This document shows, in pieces, positions 16,737 to 24,457 of a stretch of 46,001 nt of DNA (positions are counted from its first letter, which is position 1; every line of letters begins with the position of its first letter). Source of the stretch: an uncultured Prevotellaceae bacterium (GTDB lineage Bacteria; Bacteroidota; Bacteroidia; Bacteroidales; Muribaculaceae); the NCBI GenBank assembly GCA_900318335.1, contig ONKF01000021.1, positions 1-46,001 of the forward strand, in the 5' to 3' direction. The position numbers and the translations under genes are program-made. Under the pieces are notes generated by a model. That model searched no databases and was not told the origin of the DNA. It saw only the letters and a list, made by a program, of their open reading frames with translations.

Positions 16737-18164
16737 ATGAATAGATTGGTTTTCATAGTAGTATTGATGATGGTGTTCATGGCTTGCAAGCGTGATCCCA
16801 ACAACAATTATCCGCCCGACAACACCGATGTCGAGCTCACCTCGACCAACCTGCCCATTGTGTGGATTGAGGTGAAAGACCGGACGATTGACCGCTACCA
16901 GCGCATCGATGCCTACATGAAAATCATCGACAATGGCAAGGGCCGGCTTAACTATGCCGATCTTGAGCAGTATCCTGACCAGCGTGTTGACTACGAGGGG
17001 CACGTGGCTCTGCGCTACCGTGGCAACTCCACCTTTAACGATAGTCCCAAGAAACCTATATCGTTCCGCACCCTGGACCAGCCGATAAAGTATGCCTCGA
17101 AGCAGAAGGTCAAGATTTTAGGGATGGGTAAGGACGATAACTGGGCTCTGCTTGCCCCTTACTCCGACAGGAGTATGATGCGTAACTTGCTGGCCTATGA
17201 ATTGGCACGTCCGTGGATGGAATATGCCCCGCATGGCCGCTTTTGCGAGGTGTTCATCGATGGCACCTATTATGGGGTGTATATCCTGTGTGAGGTGGTG
17301 TCCAAGGGCAAGCACCGTCTTAACCTTGCCTCTCCCAAGAAGACGGGTGACGCCCTCACTGGTGATTACTTGATTGAGGTGGACTATGACGACGACGTGC
17401 ATTACCGTTCCAAGCATCACCCTGTGGACAGCAACGGCCGTCCGTTGACCAATAGGTTTATCCATATCCAGTACAAGTCGCCTAATCCCGATGACCTCAA
17501 CAAGGATCAGATCCAGTACATCAACAGCCGCTTTGACCAGATGGAGGACGCGCTCGCGTCGCCCGGCTATCGTGACCCTGTGACAGGTTACAGCAAGTAT
17601 ATCGATGTGATGTCGTTTATCGACTACCAACTGGCCATGGAATTGGGTCACAACGTGGATGGCTACCGCAAGAGCTGTAAACTCTATAAGCGCCGTGACA
17701 GTGTTGACGGGCGTTTCAAGACGGTCGTGTGGGACATGAATCTGGCCTATGGTAACTGCAATCTGCACGATGGATGGCGCACCGATGGGTGGGTGTATGA
17801 GTGCAATGACCTGCTCTATGCCCATGGTGAGGACTTCCTGATACCCTTCTGGTGGGGGCGCCTCAACGCCGACGAGAACTATCAGAGAATGTTGCGTGAG
17901 CGCTGGGCGCAGTACCGCAGCACAACCTTGACCGAGGACCATGTCATGGCCGTTATCGACTCGCTGGCCAACGAATTGACCGTTCAGGGCGCAATCGAGC
18001 GCAATAGCCAGGCTTGGCCCCGTTGGGGCGTGTGGGTGTGGCCTAACCATTACGTCTCTAAGGACTTTAACGACGAGGTGTCCTTCCTCAAGCAATGGCT
18101 GCATGACCGCATTGCGTGGATGGACCAGGCTCTTGGGTTCAAGGACCCTAATTTAACCAATTAA
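16737..18164 (+). CDS. CotH-kinase-family lipoprotein
   Basis: A 475-residue lipoprotein with lipobox Cys17 (FMAC). The CotH domain covers most of it: RGNSTFNDSPKKPISFR near residue 100, LLAPYSDRSMMRNLLAYELA, EVFIDGTYYGVYILCEVV, and WDMNLAYGN at about 330. Spore-coat CotH proteins are atypical kinases that phosphorylate partner proteins. In Bacteroidetes such proteins occur on the surface with adhesin-like domains and their substrates are unknown. The usual WDxDxxxG metal-site motif here reads WDMNLAYG, with Asn in place of the second Asp, so activity is uncertain. It is the only enzyme-like member of the locus that is a lipoprotein. It lies 16 bp after the GH10-like gene. Confidence 0.82.
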   Translation: MNRLVFIVVLMMVFMACKRDPNNNYPPDNTDVELTSTNLPIVWIEVKDRTIDRYQRIDAYMKIIDNGKGRLNYADLEQYPDQRVDYEGHVALRYRGNSTFNDSPKKPISFRTLDQPIKYASKQKVKILGMGKDDNWALLAPYSDRSMMRNLLAYELARPWMEYAPHGRFCEVFIDGTYYGVYILCEVVSKGKHRLNLASPKKTGDALTGDYLIEVDYDDDVHYRSKHHPVDSNGRPLTNRFIHIQYKSPNPDDLNKDQIQYINSRFDQMEDALASPGYRDPVTGYSKYIDVMSFIDYQLAMELGHNVDGYRKSCKLYKRRDSVDGRFKTVVWDMNLAYGNCNLHDGWRTDGWVYECNDLLYAHGEDFLIPFWWGRLNADENYQRMLRERWAQYRSTTLTEDHVMAVIDSLANELTVQGAIERNSQAWPRWGVWVWPNHYVSKDFNDEVSFLKQWLHDRIAWMDQALGFKDPNLTN

Positions 18165-18179
18165 AAATCAGAAAAGATT

Positions 18180-18209
18180 TTGAAAATCAGGTTTTTTTTT
18201 GTTTCTTTG
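18180..18209 (+). promoter_or_regulatory. Promoter inside the glycan locus, before the paralogue pair
   Basis: TTG (18180-18182) and TTTCTTTG (18202-18209; one mismatch to TAnnTTTG) are separated by 19 bp, the usual Bacteroidetes spacing. A GATTTTGAAAATC palindrome plus a T-tract just upstream may weakly terminate the CotH transcript. The second half of the locus may therefore be expressed independently. Confidence 0.5.
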
Positions 18210-18256
18210 CTATCTTGATAATTCACTTAAACTAAAATATTAATAACCAACTGATT

Positions 18257-19645
18257 ATGAAGAAATTATTACTCCTGCTACTTGTTTTGGCATCTGCTGT
18301 TGCCAGCGCTTGGGCAACAACCGATGGCGTGAAGTATGAACCGGTTAACGATATCAACATCGTGAACCTCTGGATCCAGGATCGCGCCCACACCCCCGAG
18401 GTGTGGGGCAGTCAGCCCTATTGCAACACCTATGCCCGCACAGCGGTGATGCACGACGGCTTCATCTACATCGCCCGCTCTAACGCTAACACGGTGATTA
18501 TGGGTACCGACACCCTGTTGCAGAGTGTGGTTTACAAGCTGGATGCCGCCAATGGCCATCTGGTGAAGGAACTGCCGTTGACTCTGGACGGGGCCATCTA
18601 TGGTGGCGCTGTATTGAGCAGCAACACGGTGGGCGTGGATAACTTCGGCCACCTGTTTATCGCTCCTTATACCAGTGAACTGGCCACCGTGTCACCCATC
18701 TATCTGCTTGACGGCGAGACGGGTGAACTTGAACTGGTGGCAGAACTCGAGAAGGGCGATGTGCTGGCACGTTGCGACTACATGGACGTGATGGGTGACT
18801 TGACCCGCGAGGAAGCCGAGTGTAACATCATGACCGTGGGCACAAGTTCGGAGGTCATCTACCGCTGGCATGCCGACCAGGGTAGTGACTTTGAGGGCGG
18901 ATTTGAGGGAGACCCCTATCTGGCCATTCTGGACTTTTATCCCGAGACGGTGACCCAGTGGGGTTATGGACCTGTCGTGAAGATGATTCTGGGCGAGGAC
19001 GAGGATACCCGCTACAGTGGCGAACTGTTCTACGTCGACGGTTTCACCACTTCACCCATCCTCTATGACGTGACGGGTACCAAGGTGGATGATTTTGAGA
19101 ACGTGGATCCTGCCCTCTGGCCGATGGATGTGGGCGCCAATGGTGTGTGTGAGTTCACCCTTGAAGGCCGCAACTTCATTACCTATGTGGCTGCTCAGTA
19201 CACCGGTGTTGACGAGGCCACTATGGTCAACAAGGCCTGCCAGAGCTACATCTGTGAGTTGGGCGAGGGCATGACACTCGGGGGTATGCAGCGTTACTGG
19301 ATGGTCCCCGACGAGCTGGGCGCCATGAGTGATGGCGGCACGCGCGTGCAGAGCATGAACGTCGAGTACGGCACCGACAGCGAGGGCAACGAGGAAGTGA
19401 CCCTGTTCATCTTCAAGTGCTATAACGGCATGGCCGTTTACAAGATTGGCAAGAATGTGAGTGGCGGTGAGGAGCCTGGCGTGCCCGGTGATGTGAACGG
19501 TGACGGCGAGGTGAGCATTGCCGACGTCAATGCCGTTATTGATATGATCCTGAACGGCAACCCGAGCATGAATGGTGACGTCAACGGCGACGGCGAGGTA
19601 GGTATTGCCGACGTTAATGCCGTTATCGACTTGATCTTGAACTAA
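18257..19645 (+). CDS. Secreted protein of unrecognised family with dockerin-like tail, paralogue 1
   Basis: A 462-residue protein with a signal peptide (1-20, MKKLLLLLLVLASAVASAWA). The main domain (about 22-405) has recurring beta motifs (ARTAVMHDGFIYIARSN, DNFGHLFIAPYTS, YLLDGETGELELVAELEKG, YNGMAVYKIG) that suggest a beta-propeller. I recognise no family and see no catalytic signature. Residues 411-462 are two dockerin-like repeats (GDVNGDGEVSIADVNAVID, GDVNGDGEVGIADVNAVID). The neighbour at 19767 is a paralogue of the same length. Location between a surface kinase-like protein and a phosphodiester glycosidase suggests binding or structural duty in the same glycan system. Confidence 0.75.
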   Translation: MKKLLLLLLVLASAVASAWATTDGVKYEPVNDINIVNLWIQDRAHTPEVWGSQPYCNTYARTAVMHDGFIYIARSNANTVIMGTDTLLQSVVYKLDAANGHLVKELPLTLDGAIYGGAVLSSNTVGVDNFGHLFIAPYTSELATVSPIYLLDGETGELELVAELEKGDVLARCDYMDVMGDLTREEAECNIMTVGTSSEVIYRWHADQGSDFEGGFEGDPYLAILDFYPETVTQWGYGPVVKMILGEDEDTRYSGELFYVDGFTTSPILYDVTGTKVDDFENVDPALWPMDVGANGVCEFTLEGRNFITYVAAQYTGVDEATMVNKACQSYICELGEGMTLGGMQRYWMVPDELGAMSDGGTRVQSMNVEYGTDSEGNEEVTLFIFKCYNGMAVYKIGKNVSGGEEPGVPGDVNGDGEVSIADVNAVIDMILNGNPSMNGDVNGDGEVGIADVNAVIDLILN

Positions 19646-19686
19646 AACCGGCGAGGTTGTGTCAACACAGCCTCACTTTATCCATA

Positions 19687-19740
19687 GCCGCGGACCACAC
19701 GGAGCGTCAACCACGTCCGCGTCGGGTCCGCGGCAGTTTT
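19687..19740 (+). terminator. GC-rich hairpin with T-tract between the paralogues
   Basis: GCCGCGGACC (19687-19696) and GGTCCGCGGC (19725-19734) form a perfect 10-bp stem, followed by AGTTTTATT. The 28-base loop can fold further. It could terminate or attenuate between the two paralogous genes, or protect the upstream mRNA end. Confidence 0.65.
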
Positions 19741-19766
19741 ATTCATCCTGCAAAACCTCAATAACA

Positions 19767-21155
19767 ATGAAAAAATCAGTACTTCTCCTTATGTTTGTGC
19801 TCACCGCCGCAATCAATGCGCTGGCGGTGACCGATGGCCAGACCTATGCTGAGGTCAATGGCATCAAGATTGCCAACCAGTGGATATTTGACCGCGTTCA
19901 CTGTGGCACGGATTATACCGACAACGTTATCTGCAGCCAGCGTGCCCGCACGGCGACGATGGACCAGGGTATCATCTATGTGGCCCGCAGCGAGGAACTC
20001 CCCGTGATTATCGGTACCGATACCATTGCCCAATCGGTTATCCACCGCTTCTCGGCTGCCGACGGTCACCAACTCCCCGACCTGCCCTTGACGCTTGATG
20101 GCGCCCCCTATGGCCGTTTCCTGGGCGTGGCCAGCATCGGTAAGGACAGTTTCCACCACATCTGGGTGGCTCCCATGACAAGCACGGTTCAGCAGTATGT
20201 GCCTGTCTATCTGGTAGATACCGAAACTGGCGAACTCACCCTGGTTGTTGAAATGGACAAGGGTGATGCTCCGCAGCGTACCGACTACCTTGATGTTATC
20301 GGGGACCTGAAGCTTGAGCAGGCCGAGTGCAACATCATGACGGTGTCTGGTTCGACGGCCGATCCCGGATTCCCGACCCTGTACCGCATGCATGCCGACC
20401 AGGGCGGCGAGTGGGAAGGCGGCTTTGAGGGTGACCCATATATGGACATCATCAATTTCTACCCCGAGACCAAGACCGGCTTCTCGCTGGCTCCTGTCAT
20501 CAAGATGATCGAGGGTCCTGACGAGGAATCGCGTTACAGTGGTGGAATGTTCTATATCGACTGCTTTGACACAGCGCCTGTAATTTATGACTTCTCGGGT
20601 TCGGTCATCGACTCCTTTGAGGATACAGACCCCGCCTTGTGGCCTCAGTCCCAGCCCAACGGTTGCATCGAGTTCCAACTCGAGGGCCGCAATTTCCTGG
20701 TATATGTTAACGCCGACATGAACGGCAACGGTCACGGTTGTCAGGCCAACATCTGTGAGTTGGGCGAGGGCCAGTCTTTGGGTGGTATGACCAAGTACTG
20801 GAAGATTCCCGCCGACAGCCTTGGCAAGGTCAACGACAGCGGTCTGCGTGTACATTGCTTTGCTGTGGAGTATGGCATTGATAGCGAGGGCTACGAGGAA
20901 GTGACCCTGTTCACTTTCAAGGCCTACAATGGCATGGCTGTTTACAAGATTGGCCGCAACGTGAGCGGTGCAGGGCCCCAGCCCGGCGTGCCTGGTGACG
21001 TGAACGGCGACGGCGAGGTGAGCATCGCCGATGTCAATGCCGTGATCGACATGATTCTGTCAGGCATTCAAGATCAATCCGGTGATGTGAATGGAGATGG
21101 CGAGGTGGGCATTGCCGATGTCAACTCGCTCATCGATATGATTTTGCAAGGATGA
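19767..21155 (+). CDS. Secreted protein of unrecognised family with dockerin-like tail, paralogue 2
   Basis: A 462-residue protein. I chose the ATG at 19767, which gives a clean signal peptide (MKKSVLLLMFVLTAAINALA); an in-frame ATG at 19659 would add 36 residues with no sense and overlap the hairpin. It aligns end to end with paralogue 1: shared blocks include ARTATM, WHADQG/MHADQG, DPALWP, LEGRNF, ICELGEG, EYGxDSEGxEEVTLF and YNGMAVYKIG. Residues 410-462 are two dockerin-like repeats. No catalytic motif. Its stop overlaps the next start by 4 bp (ATGA), coupling it to the phosphodiester glycosidase. Confidence 0.78.
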   Translation: MKKSVLLLMFVLTAAINALAVTDGQTYAEVNGIKIANQWIFDRVHCGTDYTDNVICSQRARTATMDQGIIYVARSEELPVIIGTDTIAQSVIHRFSAADGHQLPDLPLTLDGAPYGRFLGVASIGKDSFHHIWVAPMTSTVQQYVPVYLVDTETGELTLVVEMDKGDAPQRTDYLDVIGDLKLEQAECNIMTVSGSTADPGFPTLYRMHADQGGEWEGGFEGDPYMDIINFYPETKTGFSLAPVIKMIEGPDEESRYSGGMFYIDCFDTAPVIYDFSGSVIDSFEDTDPALWPQSQPNGCIEFQLEGRNFLVYVNADMNGNGHGCQANICELGEGQSLGGMTKYWKIPADSLGKVNDSGLRVHCFAVEYGIDSEGYEEVTLFTFKAYNGMAVYKIGRNVSGAGPQPGVPGDVNGDGEVSIADVNAVIDMILSGIQDQSGDVNGDGEVGIADVNSLIDMILQG

Positions 21156-23524
21156 GAAAGCAGTCTATCCTACTGGCGCTTGCCGCGATACTGATGGGCA
21201 CGGTCACGGGTTCTGCCCGTGACCAGTGGACCATCGGTGACAAGGCTTATGATGTGGACACGCTCATTTTCCCGCATCTGGTGGGGCCTGGTGTGACAGC
21301 AGCCAAGTTTGACATCCCGGCCTTGCCGCTCAAGGTGAGTGTGACCGAGATGGACCTCACCAACCCCTATATTGTGATGGAGACCTGCTTGGGCGGCGAG
21401 AAATCGGTAGCCTGTGAGACACCCGTCAACATGGCAATACGCAACACGCGGCCCGGTCATGAGGTGGTGGCTGCCGTCAATGGTGACTTCTTTATGACTT
21501 CTCCCACCAACGAGGTGGGATTGCCGCTCAGCGGGCAGGTGCGTGACGGTGAGCTGGTGCTCAGCAGCCACAACCGCGCTTGCCTCGTTCTTGACGAGGG
21601 CAAGCATCCCTTTATGGACCGATTGACCTTTACGGGTCAGGTAACGAGTGGCAGCACTTCGTTCCCGCTTAATCTGGTGAACCGAATGCGCTATGCCTAC
21701 GAGAACATTGCCGCCAACCAGTCCATCCTCTTTACCCGCAGTTATGGCCCAGTGACCTATGACGGCTCCACTTCGGGCAAGATGATTGTCCTGAAACCTA
21801 CTGGCGAACCCTTCCGCTGGGCAGCCAATGGCGCTGAGCAATGCGTTATCGAGGCTATCGTTGACGCCCAGGGCTCGATGGCGATTCCTGACGGCAAAGC
21901 CATTCTGTGGCTCAAGGGCACCTATGCCAACTATGCTGAGTCCTTGCACGAGGGCGACCCGATGACCGTCAGTTTCAGGCTCACGCTCAACAATGGCCCC
22001 CAGGACATCCAGATGGATCAACTCATCGGCGGCAGTAACCACATCATCATGCAGAATGGCCAGTTCATGGAGGATTGGGCCGAACGCCATCCCCGTACCG
22101 CCATCGGTTTCAATGCCGACAGCACACGGCTCTACTTTGTCGTAGTGGATGGCCGCCATCTCACCTCGACGGGTGTCACACTGCGCGAGATGATGGGCAT
22201 CTTTGAGGCCCTCGGTGCCGTCAATGCCGTGAACCTGGACGGCGGCGGCTCATCGTGCATGGTCGTCAATGACGAGGTCATCAACCACCCCAGCGACGGC
22301 TCGGTGCGGGCTGTGGGCAACGGTTGCCTGCTGGTGTCCATCGCTCCCGAGGACGAAGCCATCGGCATCATCAACTATGAGCCCAGGTGCTACAATCTGT
22401 CGATATCGGCAACCACCAGATTTGGTGTCTGGGGCTATAATCAGTATGGCGTCCTCAAGACGCGTGACCTGCAGGGCTGCACCTTCTCGTGCGACCCGTG
22501 GGTGGGCAGCTTTGACGAGCAAGGCTATTTCCATGCTGTTTCAACGCCTGCGTCGGGTAACCTCTATGTGACCTACAACGGTATCACCGCCAGTCAATCG
22601 GTCACCATTATGGAGGCACAGTGGCTACTGGTGAGCGACAGCGTGGTTATCGACAGGTTTCACCCCTATGCCATCAACATCAATGGCGTGAGCGGTTACG
22701 GGTTGGACAAGGTGGACCCTTCGGTCGTGGATTGGACTTCGGCCGATGAGGGGGTCTGTACCGTGGATCAGCAGGGTATTATCACCGCTGTTGCCGACGG
22801 TCAGACCTTTGTGGGCAGTTCCAATCCACTGTTGCTTGATTCCATCATGGTCAACGTCGAGAATCCCAAGGCACGCATCACTACGGTTGAGAATGCCCCC
22901 ATCGACCCCACAACCTGGCAGATCACCCAGAGCGGAGGCAAGGACCGTGTGATTACAGCGCTGGATAACGGCATGCAGATTGATTTCACGGGTTCCTCGT
23001 CGCGCAACCCCTATATCAAGATTTCCAAGTCAATGAGAATCTGGGGCGTGCCCGATAGCCTGCGCCTGCGCATGGAGCCAGGAGACTTGCAGCTCAAGAC
23101 GGTCAAGATTCTGCTCGAGAATGCCTATGGTGGACGCGTCACAGTCGAGTATCCCGTTACGGCTGCTGACGGCAAAATCACCCTCGACATCCCCGTGACC
23201 GACATCTGCGAGGCCGCCGACCTCGGCAATTTCCCGCTCCACTTGCTCTATTACTACATCACCTACGAGCCGGTGACGGTAGGCTCGCCTTATTCACTTA
23301 AAATCCCGGGTATAGAACTCGTCTATGCCAATATGCCTCAAGATGAGCCGCAACCCGTGGTGGGTGACGTCAACGGCGACGGTGAGGTCGGCATTGCCGA
23401 TGTCAATGCCATTATCGATCTCATCCTCATGGGTGGGGGCTATCAGTCATCTGCCGATGTCAACAAGGACCACGAGGTGAACATCGCTGATGTCAATGCC
23501 GTCATCAATCTCATCCTCGGGTGA
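21152..23524 (+). CDS. NAGPA-type phosphodiester glycosidase with dockerin-like tail
   Basis: A 790-residue secreted protein with signal peptide 1-22. The phosphodiester glycosidase (NAGPA) domain spans about 95-405. VVAAVNGDFFMTSPTNEVGLP, RTAIGFNADSTRLYFVVVDGR and VNLDGGGSSCMVVNDEVIN are its typical blocks. The mammalian namesake removes GlcNAc from GlcNAc-1-phospho-mannose; bacterial homologues are thought to cleave phosphodiester-linked sugars. Beta-sandwich regions follow (about 410-735), with a Big2-like segment (TADEGVCTVDQQGIITAVADGQ). Residues 738-790 are two dockerin-like repeats. Translationally coupled to paralogue 2. It points to a substrate with sugar-phosphate links, e.g. teichoic acid or phosphorylated glycan; that is inference. 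Confidence 0.85.
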   Translation: MRKQSILLALAAILMGTVTGSARDQWTIGDKAYDVDTLIFPHLVGPGVTAAKFDIPALPLKVSVTEMDLTNPYIVMETCLGGEKSVACETPVNMAIRNTRPGHEVVAAVNGDFFMTSPTNEVGLPLSGQVRDGELVLSSHNRACLVLDEGKHPFMDRLTFTGQVTSGSTSFPLNLVNRMRYAYENIAANQSILFTRSYGPVTYDGSTSGKMIVLKPTGEPFRWAANGAEQCVIEAIVDAQGSMAIPDGKAILWLKGTYANYAESLHEGDPMTVSFRLTLNNGPQDIQMDQLIGGSNHIIMQNGQFMEDWAERHPRTAIGFNADSTRLYFVVVDGRHLTSTGVTLREMMGIFEALGAVNAVNLDGGGSSCMVVNDEVINHPSDGSVRAVGNGCLLVSIAPEDEAIGIINYEPRCYNLSISATTRFGVWGYNQYGVLKTRDLQGCTFSCDPWVGSFDEQGYFHAVSTPASGNLYVTYNGITASQSVTIMEAQWLLVSDSVVIDRFHPYAININGVSGYGLDKVDPSVVDWTSADEGVCTVDQQGIITAVADGQTFVGSSNPLLLDSIMVNVENPKARITTVENAPIDPTTWQITQSGGKDRVITALDNGMQIDFTGSSSRNPYIKISKSMRIWGVPDSLRLRMEPGDLQLKTVKILLENAYGGRVTVEYPVTAADGKITLDIPVTDICEAADLGNFPLHLLYYYITYEPVTVGSPYSLKIPGIELVYANMPQDEPQPVVGDVNGDGEVGIADVNAIIDLILMGGGYQSSADVNKDHEVNIADVNAVINLILG

Positions 23525-23587
23525 AAGGAGGGATTTTTCATTGATGTGTTTTTGAAGCTTTATAATAATCTAATACATAGTTAATTG

Positions 23588-24340
23588 ATGAAACGTGAGG
23601 AATTTATGGTGGAAGTGTGTGCCAATGGGGTGGAGTCCTGCATTGCTGCACAAGAAGGGGGAGCCGACCGTGTGGAACTGTGTGCCGGCATCCCTGAGGG
23701 CGGCACGACGCCCAGCTATGGCGAAATCAAGGTGGCAAGGCGTGTGCTGACCACAACACGCCTTCATGTGATTATCCGTCCTCGAGGCGGTGATTTTCTC
23801 TATACCGACTTGGAGGTCGAGCGTATGGCTGCCGACATCGCCGTGTGCCGTGAGTTGGGCGTGGATGGGGTAGTGTTTGGTTGCCTGAATGCCGATGGCG
23901 CCATCAACGAGGCCCAAAACCGTTACTTGATGGAGTGCTCGCGAGGCATGAGCGTGACTTGTCACAGGGCCTTTGACCGCGTGTCCAATCCCGAGCAGGC
24001 CCTCGAGACCATCATCGGCCTCGGCTTTGACCGTATCCTGACCTCTGGCCAGCAACCCAAGGCGATACAGGGTGTGGAACTGTTGGCGAAACTTAACCGT
24101 CAAGCTGCTGGTCGCATCATCCTCATGGCCGGCAGTGGCGTGACAGAGCAGAACATACGTGAATTGTGTGATGCAACGGGCCTGCACGAGTTCCATTTCT
24201 CGGCTCGGGAATCAAGGGCCAGCGGGATGCGGTATGTCAATCCTAACCTGTACATGGGCCGTCCTGGCGCTAACGAGGCAGCCCTCGATTACACCACGGC
24301 CCGCCGTGTAGCGACCACTATTAGCCAGCTCATCGACTGA
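23588..24340 (+). CDS. cutC: CutC family protein
   Basis: A 250-residue TIM-barrel cytoplasmic protein of the CutC family, with EVCANGVESCIAAQEGGADR at the N-terminus, LCAGIPEGGTTPSYG, IRPRGGDFLYT, VTCHRAFDRV, ILTSGQ and HFSARE. I chose the ATG at 23588 over the TTG one codon upstream. The family is named for copper homeostasis in E. coli but the biochemical role is unsettled. No copper transporter is nearby. It lies 63 bp after the glycan locus, and no clear promoter or terminator separates them, so it may be carried on the same transcript. Confidence 0.88.
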   Translation: MKREEFMVEVCANGVESCIAAQEGGADRVELCAGIPEGGTTPSYGEIKVARRVLTTTRLHVIIRPRGGDFLYTDLEVERMAADIAVCRELGVDGVVFGCLNADGAINEAQNRYLMECSRGMSVTCHRAFDRVSNPEQALETIIGLGFDRILTSGQQPKAIQGVELLAKLNRQAAGRIILMAGSGVTEQNIRELCDATGLHEFHFSARESRASGMRYVNPNLYMGRPGANEAALDYTTARRVATTISQLID

Positions 24341-24376
24341 TAGCCGGCATTAAAAATAATTGTTTCCATGTTCATA

Positions 24377-24408
24377 TTGGGGAAACTTCCCAAAAAGTGT
24401 TACCTTTG
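24377..24408 (+). promoter_or_regulatory. Promoter of C10 protease 1, with an inverted repeat
   Basis: TTG (24377-24379) and TACCTTTG (24401-24408) are separated by 21 bp. An imperfect inverted repeat, TTGGGGAAACTTCCCAA (24377-24393), overlaps the -33 element and could be an operator; the binding protein is unknown. Confidence 0.65.
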
Positions 24409-24457
24409 CGAATCTTTATAACGCAAATGCTAATATTTCATAACCAGATAAACAGAA

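Noticed and set aside
19659-19766. N-terminal extension of 36 codons on paralogue 2
   Set aside because: It spans the GC-rich hairpin, has no signal peptide character, and the ATG at 19767 gives a normal signal peptide and equal length to paralogue 1.
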